Origin: an uncultured Muribaculaceae bacterium
GTDB lineage: Bacteria > Bacteroidota > Bacteroidia > Bacteroidales > Muribaculaceae
DNA: 64,000 nt
Assembly (NCBI GenBank): GCA_947628305.1
Contig: CANQZG010000008.1
Location: forward strand, 1 to 64,000
Direction: 5' to 3'
The position numbers were made by a program, and so were the translations under genes. The notes under the pieces were generated by a model that made no database searches, had not been told where the DNA came from, and saw nothing but the letters and a program-made list of their open reading frames with translations. This document shows positions 32,365 through 41,041 of this stretch, piece by piece; the stretch's first letter is position 1, and each line of letters begins with the position of its first letter.

Positions 32365-34380
32365 ATGGGCAAGAAGAAGCACGACGAGAAATCGCAGGAG
32401 AAAGCCGCCGCGAAAGCCGAAAAGGCGGAAGCGAAAGCGGCGAAAAAGAAGAAAAAGCTGAAAATGCCGCAAGAGCAGACGCCTGTGAAGGCGCCGGAGC
32501 AGACCGTGTCCAAGCGGAAGCGGAAGCAGAAGGCAGATAAGCTGCGGCGGAGCTTTAAGGCATACCCTGATCTCGCCGCCATCAAGCCGCGCGAAAAGTA
32601 TGTCTTTCACAGCGACTATTTCCAGATCGACGACGGGTACGCGTCTATTTTATCGTTCTTCCATACGGAAGGCGCCGTCGATAATTTCGGTTATTTCTGG
32701 GGCATCAATCGTATCCCTTCCGGGATGCAGGGGAACGTCACGACCATTTCGTTCGAGCAGGTGCATCGGATGTCGGAGCGGTGGCTGGCGGAACACCAGA
32801 CGCGCGCGGAAGGCATCGCGTCGACGAACGAGCGGGCGAATCAGGCGTCGGGCACCAACACGACGCGCGGCAAGGCTCGCCGCCGGATCGAAGATTATCA
32901 GACGATCGCGCAAGAGCTTACCAACGGCGCGGCGTACATGCATGCGCAGTATCGGCTGCTCGTAAAGGCGCCCACGCTTGCGGATCTCGATTTTGCGGTC
33001 GCGGCGATTGAACGGCTTTACACGGATCGGTTCGCGACGTTGTCCGCGGCGCCTTACGCCGGGGAACAGCGCCGGGAGCTGTCCGAGCTGTTCCGTCCGA
33101 ACGACAGCAAGATGGGGCATGGGTTTTATTTTACGAGCACGGAGCTTGCCGGGTCGTATTCTCTCGTGACACACGGCATCGAAGACAACAACGGGGAATA
33201 CGTCGGGTTTATGCTCGGCGACGTCAATAATTCCGCCGTTCTTTTCGACGTAGACGGTTACAGGCATCATTGTATCGTCGCAAACGAAGGCTATCATGAA
33301 CTGCTGGGGCGGCAGTATATCACGGCGCTCTGGGGCAGTAAAATGAGTCAAAGCTGTATGCTTCATAACCATCGCGTTGTGCATCTGATCATGGACGGCA
33401 CCGACCTCGATAAGCTCGGTCCGAAATTCGATTCGTTGACGACGCGGGTCAATATGAACCGCGGCGACATGAATATGTTTGAGATGTTCGGCGAGCCCGA
33501 AGAGGAGCTTTCGGTGTTTCCGTCACAGTTGACGAAGCTGGTCCTGATGGCGGAGCAGGCGTATGTGCCGACGGATTCGGATCGGTCGATCATCCGCGGA
33601 TCTCTTCAGCGTATCGCGACGAAGTTCTATATTGATCGAGGCATGTGGTTCGCGGATGCGAAGAAGCATCGCGATCGTCTGCGCGTGTTGAATATTCCGC
33701 ACGCTGACGTGCCGAAGCTGTCGGAGTTCGTAGGGTATTTGAATACGGCGTATAAGGCGGCGCTGACGGCGGAGAATCATGACGAAGAGGAACAGCACGC
33801 GTTGAACGTGCTTCGGACGACGTTTCAGAATCTGCTGGACAACAACGGCGACCTGTTCGAGACGATCACGTCGGACGCCGTCGATAACATTCGCGACAGC
33901 AGGCGCGTCATTTATGACTTTTCGTCGCTGCTGGCGCGCGATAAGGGCGTCGCGATGGCGCAGTTCGTCAATGTCATCGCGTTCGCCGTCGGGAAACTGT
34001 CGAAAGGGGATTCCGTCATTATTCACGGAGCGGAAAATCTCGACAAGACCATTAAAGAGTACGTGAACCTGCAGTTCGAACGGATCTACGCGAAGGGCGC
34101 GCGCGTATGCTATCTTTACAATAATATCGATAAGATGCTCCTTGACAGGGATTTCTGTATGTATGATAAGGCGGACTATCTGATTTTCGGCAACATGACC
34201 GATGCGCAAGTGAAGGACTATACGACGCGCATCAATCAGCAGATCCCGCCGGACTTGACGAAGCTGATCACGGCGAAAGGGGAAAATATCTCGTATATTC
34301 GCCGCGGCGTTGATAACGTGGTGTTCAAGCAGGATCTGACCTTGGGCATCACGGGAAGAAAGGCGGGTATGATCCGGTGA
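32365..34380 (+). CDS. virB4: VirB4-like T4SS protein lacking Walker motifs (671 aa)
   Basis: ATG at 32365 with GAGGCGAGAG upstream. A Lys/Ala-rich start (residues 1-60) is followed by the typical VirB4 order: N-terminal domain (YVFHSDYFQIDDGYASILSF), then FYFTSTELAGSYSLVTHGIE, then GFMLGDVNNSAVLFDVDGYR. At the place of Walker A (GxSGSGKS in active VirB4) the sequence is CIVANEGYHELLG. At Walker B (IDEAH) it is VIIHGAENL. ATP hydrolysis by this protein is therefore unlikely. It may be a structural partner of another ATPase. It overlaps the next gene by four bases (GTGA). Confidence 0.75.
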   Translation: MGKKKHDEKSQEKAAAKAEKAEAKAAKKKKKLKMPQEQTPVKAPEQTVSKRKRKQKADKLRRSFKAYPDLAAIKPREKYVFHSDYFQIDDGYASILSFFHTEGAVDNFGYFWGINRIPSGMQGNVTTISFEQVHRMSERWLAEHQTRAEGIASTNERANQASGTNTTRGKARRRIEDYQTIAQELTNGAAYMHAQYRLLVKAPTLADLDFAVAAIERLYTDRFATLSAAPYAGEQRRELSELFRPNDSKMGHGFYFTSTELAGSYSLVTHGIEDNNGEYVGFMLGDVNNSAVLFDVDGYRHHCIVANEGYHELLGRQYITALWGSKMSQSCMLHNHRVVHLIMDGTDLDKLGPKFDSLTTRVNMNRGDMNMFEMFGEPEEELSVFPSQLTKLVLMAEQAYVPTDSDRSIIRGSLQRIATKFYIDRGMWFADAKKHRDRLRVLNIPHADVPKLSEFVGYLNTAYKAALTAENHDEEEQHALNVLRTTFQNLLDNNGDLFETITSDAVDNIRDSRRVIYDFSSLLARDKGVAMAQFVNVIAFAVGKLSKGDSVIIHGAENLDKTIKEYVNLQFERIYAKGARVCYLYNNIDKMLLDRDFCMYDKADYLIFGNMTDAQVKDYTTRINQQIPPDLTKLITAKGENISYIRRGVDNVVFKQDLTLGITGRKAGMIR

Positions 34381-37300
34381 AACGCCTGAAAAGTCTTTCC
34401 GTAACGACCGTGTCGCTGTTGCTTTTGCTGGCAACGGTGCTTACGGTCCTTGGCGCGTTTGCTTTGGCGTCGCATGAGGTCGCGATGCGTCCCGCGTATG
34501 CGGACGACGACGATACTCCCGACGACCAAAGCACTTTGTCGTTCTATTCCTGTGCGTCGGCATTCGCACAGGTGACCGGTTACGTGACTTCTCCTGATTA
34601 TAACGAGCAGACGGGGAATCATGAGGACAAAAATGTCGAAAAATCCGGTATCGCAAAATGGTGGCATGTCAAACAGGCGAGAGATCTGATGCATGATGTC
34701 TCGGCGGGCACCGCCGGGTCGTTCCTCGGGTATTACGATGCGGGCGACGGCAACGGCTTCTGGGGCTTTATCCAGACGCTTGCGTCCGGGACGTCCACGT
34801 CGTATACGTATAAGATGCTTTTCGATCTTCCGAACGTGAATAAGACGGGAGAGTCGCCGCAGCATGCGTTCATTCAGTATGCCATCTTCGGGCGCGGTCT
34901 GTATATGATGGGCTTCGACGATACCGCCGGGTCGTCACTCGGCGTCATTCGCATTACGAGCGGGGCGTTGTTCTTCTTGGCGTTCATCGTTGCGTTTATC
35001 GTCGATGCCGTTTTCAAGGCGGTCATGTTCATATTGAACCTGTTGAACCCATTCTCGCTGTTCAAGACGGTCGCGACGTTCAGCAGTTTTGCGTCGATGG
35101 ACGCGCCGAACTCCGGCTTCGGCAGTACGCTGGTCACGATGATCTCGGATCTGTACGACGCTATAGCGGGGTTATCCTTGGCAGTTATTCTGCCTGTGTT
35201 TATCGCGTTGTTTGCGTTTACGTTATTGGTTTTGCGCAATACGGCGAAGGCAAAGAGTCAGTTCAAGAAGATCGTGATCCGTCTGCTGTTTATCGCTATC
35301 GGCATTCCGCTGTTGGCGGCGGTGTACAGCGCATGTCTGGAGCAGTTGGACAATGTGACCACCTCGGCTTCCGCCGCGGTGGAGATCACAGGGTCGACGT
35401 TCTTTGATTTCAATGCGTTCGTCTATGGGAAAGACTCAAAAGGGTTCGAGCCGATGAAGCTGGCGAACAATTTGGGTTTCGACTATGATCCGGATCCGAA
35501 TACGGTCAACCTGAATATGGCTTACACGAACCTGCAGAATTATTGCTGGGATCAGAACTGGGCGGATGATGCGGTCCCGTATGTGTCGAATCCGTCGTAT
35601 ACGATGTCCGGGTCGCATTCTACTTTGGGTGACAGCGATTACGGCGCCGCACAAGGCGGGGCGACATTCTCGGATTCCGGGTTCGACCAATGCATCAGTC
35701 TGATCAATCGCTATATGTTCTCGGACAAGATCTCCGCAAGCGAGTTCGAGTCGGCTGTTAAGACAAATTACGATATAGGTTCCGCAAATGCAGAGACCGC
35801 GCGGCTGTTTGCCGGATTGCGGCGTGTGCGGTACGGGGAGTATGACCCTGAGGATTCTTATGAAGAGAATGACGAGTATGGACTGTTCTCATTCTTTGAC
35901 GCCGGTGCCGCTAAAGATGATAAAAATGATGATAAACGCGATGATTTGACCGTATTTAAGGCGTTCGTAACGCAGACCAGTGTTCCGAGTAACATGAAAA
36001 ATCTTGTTCATGGTACGCTGCATTCGAATATTAACTGGGTCGCACATGGTCGCGGCAGTCGTCGCGTGCTTATAACCTTCTATGCCAACGATTACATGTC
36101 CCAGCTTGGCACATATAATTACTTAAACACCTATTTTGAAAGCAAGTCGTTGACCTGTTATTCGCCTTCGAACGCCGCGTCGCTGTTCGTTATGCGGCAG
36201 CATTATCAGGTCAATATGATCGGTACCGGCATGATCCGCTTCATGTATTGGTTGAACGGGTGCGTTATGCTGTGGTGCATCGCGATCCTCGGTCTGCTGT
36301 ACGGCATCGGCATTCTGATGGGGAACATCAAGCGCGGCATCAAGATCCTTCTGCAGGTGCCGTTCGCGGCGTTGGGCGCGATGAAGTCGATCGCCCGTGT
36401 CATCGCATGGACGGTCATGATGATGATCGAGATTATGGTGACGCTGTTCCTGTACTCGTTCATCACGGCGATTTTCATGCAGATCCCGCACATTATCGCG
36501 TCGCCGATCACGAACGTCATGTCCGGGCGTGACGTCGACGATACCGCAAGCATCGTCGTACAGGGAACGCCGATGGCGGTCGGCAGTTATATCCTTGCCG
36601 TCGCGGTCCTGCTTGTGTCCATTATTATTGAGATCGTGTTCACGATCATGGCGATCAAGCTGCGTAAGCAGGTCGTGAAAGCCGTCGACGAAGAGGCGGC
36701 GCGCATCGTGGAGCAGGTCGTCGGCGTAGCTCCGGGTTCTGCAAGCGAGCTGCCGAAACAGCCGGGTATGCTCGGCAATCTCGCGTCGAACGCTCTTGCG
36801 GCAGGCGCTATGGCACATGCGCTTGACGTCGGTACCGGCGGCGACAGCGGCGGGTCTGCGTTCGAGAAGTCCGCAAGCACGGACACATCGGATCCTGCGC
36901 GCGCGCCTGTCGGTACGGGCGACGGCTCGGAAGAACAGGCACAACAGGACGAAGAGGGCGACGGCGAGGACGGCGAAGGAAGCGTTGATCCGAACGGCGC
37001 ACAAGCCGGTGACGAGATCGAAGGAGACGTCACGTCGCAAGTGTCGCACACGGACGGGGATACCCGGGCGCAAGAGATCGCGCGGGATGTCGTGCAGGCG
37101 GGCAGTCTTGCGGGCGCCTCTGCGCCGCGCAATATCACGCAAGGCGGGGACGTCGTCAACGAGACGAACACCGAGACGGACCAGCACACGGAAGAGGGCG
37201 ACGAGACATCCGTGGACGAGTCGTCGGGTCCTGTCGACATCAACGATGCGGACGTGGCGCGGATGCATGACACGGACGCCGTCGCGGAAGACGACGAACG

Positions 37301-40133
37301 CATGCCGGAACGCGGAACGTACACGAAGCCTGTCAACCTCGATAACGCAGACGTGAACAGGATCGTCCGGGCACAACGCGCGAAGGGGCAACCCGAGAGG
37401 GATACCGAAAACGAGAAACGCCTTGAAAAGGACACCAGCGACAGTTCTGCGAAGGAGTCCGCAAAGGACGCGAGCGCGAGCAAGGATACGAACAAGGAGC
37501 GCGACGGCGTCGCGGAGCCTGTCCTGCAGAAAGAGGCTTCAAAGAGTGCCGAGGCGACCTCTGATAAGAACGTCGAACGCGAGCCTGAAGCAAAGCAGGA
37601 AACGGACGTTGAAAAGGATGTCAATCATGAACCGTCGAAGAGCGCTGAAACGACCTCTGATAAGAACGTCGAACGCGAGCCTGAAGCAAAGCAGGAAACG
37701 GACGTTGAAAAGGATGTCAATCATGAACCGTCGAAGAGCGCTGAAACGACCTCTGATAAGAACGTCGAACGCGAGCCTGAAGCAGTCCGCGTCGGGGAAC
37801 CCGGCAAGGGTGGTCGCGGCGGCGACGGCGCTAAAGGCGAAGAAGGCGAGCCCGGGAAGGACGCCGAGGCGGGCGGCAGAGCATCTGTTAAGAGCGCCGA
37901 GGCGTCGAAGGACGCGGTCGCAAATGGTGTCGCTGAAGGCGTACAAAACAGGCAGGCTCCGTTGGTTCCCGGCGTTATGAAGGACGCGAACGGAAAGCTG
38001 GTCCATGAGGACGGCACTCCGGCAACGAAGGCGGAACGCAACGCGTATCGGTCCGCCGAGAAGGCGGCGGAACGGTCCGAACGGCAGGCGTCGAAGGACG
38101 AAGCGAGGCGCGTAAAGGCGTTGCGTCAGGAAGAAGACGCCGCGAGAGTTCATGAGGACGGTACGCCGTATACGAAAGCGGAAAATCGCGCTCTGCATCG
38201 CCGTGAAGCGGCGGAAGTAAAAGCTGCGCAGACGGTACAGGCGGCACGTGAGAACGAGTCGCATCAGAAGCATGCCGAGAAGGCAAAGTCCGCGCAACGG
38301 CTTGCCGACGCGGAACGCGCCGAGGCGTCGTCTGACGGAAAAATGCAGACGAACGTGCGTAACAAGCGTGTCGCCGCGGAACGCGTTATCGAAGAGCGGC
38401 AGACGCAATATGAGACGCGGCAGACCGAGACGCGAACCAAAGCGGACTCGCGGCGGTCGGCAGCAAGGGAGAACGCGGACACGGCGCGGCAAACGACGCG
38501 GGTCACCGCGGACAATGCCCGCGCACAGGCTCGGGCGACTGTCTATGAGGAACGCGACAGAGCCTTCGCGGCGAAAATGAAACAACAGTTCCCGCAGGCG
38601 GTAGACGCATCGGGTAATTTCCATGCGGAAGCGTTGACGGGTAAGGCGCGGACGAAAGCCGCCGTCATGCAGGCGTCGCATAATGTCGCGATGGGTGCGT
38701 CGAGAACGGTCCAGAACGCGGCGGATACCGGTCGTCAGACCGTGCGGAATGTAGCCGACGCCGGACGCAACACGGTGCGGAATACCGCCGACGCGACGCG
38801 GAACGCGGCGCGGACGGCGAAGGATACCGTGGTGCGGACGTCTACGTCAGTTGGTCAAAAGGTCGTCCACGAATCGCTTGGGACGGTCGAGAACGCGGCG
38901 GGAGCCGCGCACACGGCTCACCATACGTGCAAGGCGGACGCGGCACAGAAGGACGCCGTCAGAGAAGCTCGTCGGTCACGCATGTATGTGCCCGAGGTAC
39001 AATACGACAGAACGCGCGATGCGGGCGATCGCAACAACAGGACGCGTCAGGAGACCGTCCGGGAAACGGTGCGTGAGAACGTGCAGGAGAATGTCGAGAC
39101 CAGACGTACGCGCACGGAGGCGCGCGGGGAGCAGGGCGCACAGGGTGCGCAGCAATATACTCGTGACTCGCAGCGCAACGTCGGCGGGAATACCGGTGGC
39201 GTGAACGGCTCGGGCGGGTCGTACGGCAGACGCGACAGCAGTCGTTCTGCAGAGCACGGCGGCGACGTTCGTGCTGATCGTCCTTCCGGCGGAAGCGGTC
39301 GCGTCAATGGTCGTCCTGCCGGGAATACCGGTAATGCCGGACGTGTCAACGGTTCTTCGGGTGGCGGCGCTTACGGCAACGCCAACGGGCGCTCTGCAAA
39401 CGGACACGTCAACGGTACTTCAGGCGGCGACTCTTACGGGAACGCCAACGTAGATCCGTCGAGGAATGTCGGCGGCAACGCCGGAAGTAACTACGGCGAC
39501 AACGCTAACGGGCATTCTTACGGCGACAACGCCAACGGACGCTCTGCGAACGGACGTGTTAACGGTTCTTCGGGTGGCGGCTCTTACGGGAACGGTAACG
39601 GGCGCTCTGCAAACGGACGCGTCAACGGTACTTCTGCCGGTGGACGCGGAAGCAACGCCGGAGGCAACTACGGCGGCAGTTCTTACGGGAACGGCAACGG
39701 ACGCAACGGAGGCTCTTACGGCAATCCTGCCGGAAATAGCGCCAACGGAGCGTACGGGAACAATACCGGGAATAACGCCGGAGCGAATTCGACGCCGCGT
39801 ACGCGTCCGACGCAAGCCGGGGCGAACGCATCGGTGACGCGCACGCGTGCGAACCCGCGTCAGCGGGCGATGAAGCAATTCGCGGCGGCGGCGATCCTGT
39901 CGCACATGGGGCAGACCGGGCAGGCAGTCGCGAACGGGCTTTCTACCGCGGCGACCATCAACATGATGGGCGGCGTGTCCGACGCCGGATACGGGCGCAA
40001 TATGGCGGCGGCAATGGTCGCGGCACAGATGATGAATCAGCAGAGGCAGTCCGCGGCGGAACGTCGTCGGGCAGACGAGAGACGCGTTGAGGACGAGGTC
40101 CAGCGGATCTTGAATAAGAGACCCGGCGAGTGA
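34377..40133 (+). CDS. Giant VirB6/TrbL-like membrane protein (1918 aa)
   Basis: Starts at GTG 34377, overlapping the previous stop. A signal/membrane segment at residues 8-30 is followed by the polar DDDDTPDDQST region. Clusters of membrane helices lie at about 195-230, 262-322, 620-650, 660-705 and 735-765, the TrbL/VirB6 layout of the T4SS channel. From residue 800 on, more than 1,100 residues are soluble, charged and repeat-rich. They include a 96-bp tandem repeat coding KSAETTSDKNVEREPEAKQE..., long Ala/Arg/Glu helices, and a Gly/Asn/Ser-rich tail (NGRSANGRVNG type). VirB6 with a very long hydrophilic tail is known in some Gram-positive and Rickettsiales systems; the tail here may be exposed for cell contact. 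Confidence 0.75.
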   Translation: MKRLKSLSVTTVSLLLLLATVLTVLGAFALASHEVAMRPAYADDDDTPDDQSTLSFYSCASAFAQVTGYVTSPDYNEQTGNHEDKNVEKSGIAKWWHVKQARDLMHDVSAGTAGSFLGYYDAGDGNGFWGFIQTLASGTSTSYTYKMLFDLPNVNKTGESPQHAFIQYAIFGRGLYMMGFDDTAGSSLGVIRITSGALFFLAFIVAFIVDAVFKAVMFILNLLNPFSLFKTVATFSSFASMDAPNSGFGSTLVTMISDLYDAIAGLSLAVILPVFIALFAFTLLVLRNTAKAKSQFKKIVIRLLFIAIGIPLLAAVYSACLEQLDNVTTSASAAVEITGSTFFDFNAFVYGKDSKGFEPMKLANNLGFDYDPDPNTVNLNMAYTNLQNYCWDQNWADDAVPYVSNPSYTMSGSHSTLGDSDYGAAQGGATFSDSGFDQCISLINRYMFSDKISASEFESAVKTNYDIGSANAETARLFAGLRRVRYGEYDPEDSYEENDEYGLFSFFDAGAAKDDKNDDKRDDLTVFKAFVTQTSVPSNMKNLVHGTLHSNINWVAHGRGSRRVLITFYANDYMSQLGTYNYLNTYFESKSLTCYSPSNAASLFVMRQHYQVNMIGTGMIRFMYWLNGCVMLWCIAILGLLYGIGILMGNIKRGIKILLQVPFAALGAMKSIARVIAWTVMMMIEIMVTLFLYSFITAIFMQIPHIIASPITNVMSGRDVDDTASIVVQGTPMAVGSYILAVAVLLVSIIIEIVFTIMAIKLRKQVVKAVDEEAARIVEQVVGVAPGSASELPKQPGMLGNLASNALAAGAMAHALDVGTGGDSGGSAFEKSASTDTSDPARAPVGTGDGSEEQAQQDEEGDGEDGEGSVDPNGAQAGDEIEGDVTSQVSHTDGDTRAQEIARDVVQAGSLAGASAPRNITQGGDVVNETNTETDQHTEEGDETSVDESSGPVDINDADVARMHDTDAVAEDDERMPERGTYTKPVNLDNADVNRIVRAQRAKGQPERDTENEKRLEKDTSDSSAKESAKDASASKDTNKERDGVAEPVLQKEASKSAEATSDKNVEREPEAKQETDVEKDVNHEPSKSAETTSDKNVEREPEAKQETDVEKDVNHEPSKSAETTSDKNVEREPEAVRVGEPGKGGRGGDGAKGEEGEPGKDAEAGGRASVKSAEASKDAVANGVAEGVQNRQAPLVPGVMKDANGKLVHEDGTPATKAERNAYRSAEKAAERSERQASKDEARRVKALRQEEDAARVHEDGTPYTKAENRALHRREAAEVKAAQTVQAARENESHQKHAEKAKSAQRLADAERAEASSDGKMQTNVRNKRVAAERVIEERQTQYETRQTETRTKADSRRSAARENADTARQTTRVTADNARAQARATVYEERDRAFAAKMKQQFPQAVDASGNFHAEALTGKARTKAAVMQASHNVAMGASRTVQNAADTGRQTVRNVADAGRNTVRNTADATRNAARTAKDTVVRTSTSVGQKVVHESLGTVENAAGAAHTAHHTCKADAAQKDAVREARRSRMYVPEVQYDRTRDAGDRNNRTRQETVRETVRENVQENVETRRTRTEARGEQGAQGAQQYTRDSQRNVGGNTGGVNGSGGSYGRRDSSRSAEHGGDVRADRPSGGSGRVNGRPAGNTGNAGRVNGSSGGGAYGNANGRSANGHVNGTSGGDSYGNANVDPSRNVGGNAGSNYGDNANGHSYGDNANGRSANGRVNGSSGGGSYGNGNGRSANGRVNGTSAGGRGSNAGGNYGGSSYGNGNGRNGGSYGNPAGNSANGAYGNNTGNNAGANSTPRTRPTQAGANASVTRTRANPRQRAMKQFAAAAILSHMGQTGQAVANGLSTAATINMMGGVSDAGYGRNMAAAMVAAQMMNQQRQSAAERRRADERRVEDEVQRILNKRPGE
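37542..37783 (+). repeat. 96-bp tandem repeat in the VirB6-like gene
   Basis: Units start at 37542, 37638 and 37734 (the last is cut at about half). Units 2 and 3 are nearly identical. The period of 96 bp is 32 codons, so copy-number change keeps the frame. Confidence 0.9.
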
Positions 40134-40200
40134 GTGACGGCGACGCCCGGGTACGTTAAAAAGTCGCACAAAAATCAAAAGGTTTTTGCATGAAAATCTC

Positions 40201-40229
40201 TTGACTTTTTGCAAAGTGTGTGCTATAAT
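40201..40229 (+). promoter_or_regulatory. Sigma-A promoter of the pilin gene
   Basis: TTGACT (40201-40206), 17-bp spacer, extended -10 TGCTATAAT (hexamer 40224-40229). Confidence 0.85.
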
Positions 40230-40317
40230 AAAGGTAGCGGCAGAGGAAAGGGCTACAGCATCCGGCGTCCGCCTCCGCGCTTCACATAGGGTAGAATCTT
40301 GCAAAGGAGGAAGCAGT

Positions 40318-40653
40318 ATGGTTAACAGTCTTGCAATCATCGGGACTCCGGTGGCGTTCTCGTTCACGGAATTTTTCAACAACGCGAAGTCGTCGTTGTC
40401 GACCATCGGCGGTGCGTTTATCAGCCTGTTGGGGCTGGTGATGATCGTCGTTGCCGGTTGGCAAATTGCAAAAGGGCTTATCGGACACGGCAAAGTGCAG
40501 ACCAATTGGTTTATCTGCGTCGGACTTCTGATTGTCGGCGGTCTGTTTATGGTCGGCGGTATCGTGTGGCTCACCCAGTTGGCTGAAAATGTCGGCGGTG
40601 CTGTCGAAGGACTCGGCAACGGTGAAGTCATCAATGCAATTCTGCCCCGGTGA
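40318..40653 (+). CDS. VirB2/Maff2-like pilin or channel protein (111 aa)
   Basis: The true start is ATG 40318, after AAAGGAGG. The protein has an amphipathic start, a small-residue linker (NNAKSSLSTIGGAFISLLGL) and two membrane helices (about residues 33-53 and 68-88), the usual two-helix plan of VirB2-type subunits and of the Maff2 proteins in Firmicute conjugation operons. It has its own strong promoter and ends at a hairpin, so it is expected to be made at higher levels than its neighbours, as fits a structural subunit. Confidence 0.7.
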   Translation: MVNSLAIIGTPVAFSFTEFFNNAKSSLSTIGGAFISLLGLVMIVVAGWQIAKGLIGHGKVQTNWFICVGLLIVGGLFMVGGIVWLTQLAENVGGAVEGLGNGEVINAILPR

Positions 40654-40676
40654 ATAAACCGATAGTCGCGTAGCGT

Positions 40677-40735
40677 AATCCCCCGGCGGCGGGTTTCCGT
40701 GGATGCTCGGATGCTTGTTGCCGGGGGATTTTGCC
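40677..40735 (+). terminator. Terminator-like hairpin after the pilin gene
   Basis: AATCCCCCGGC (40677-40687) pairs with GCCGGGGGATT (40720-40730), followed by TTTT. The loop is long (32 bases). Confidence 0.65.
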
Positions 40736-40739
40736 ATAA

Positions 40740-41041
40740 AAACAACGTCAGCGACCTCACGGCTAAAGCCGGGGGCTTGTGAAACGGATGCAAGCCTGAG
40801 CTGACTACCCTAAGCCTTGAGACAAAGGCTACGTTATCGGAGAATATATAGGCACCGGCGAATGTGTGTTCTAGTTTTCCGCTCTGCGGTATGTGATTAA
40901 ACAGTCCTGCGAGGTAGGGACGGTGTTGCATACGAAAAACCTTCGGATAACCTTGGGGAAGGACACCTTACATCCTCTTCGGAGGGTGGACGACTTTCTA
41001 TATTCTAGTCGCCAAACTTTTAGAAAGGAGGCGTACAGGGC
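40740..41041 (+). ncRNA. Omega RNA of the IscB element
   Basis: This stretch directly upstream of iscB carries the usual compact structure: CCTCACGGCTAAAGCCGGGGG with a GGCTAAAGCC stem, GCAAGCCTGAGCTGACTACC, CTTGAGACAAAGGCTACG and further hairpins. IscB omega RNAs are encoded here, with the guide at the 5' side. The bases just before 40740 (pilin terminator) would be the current guide; they depend on the exact left end, which I cannot fix. Confidence 0.7.
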
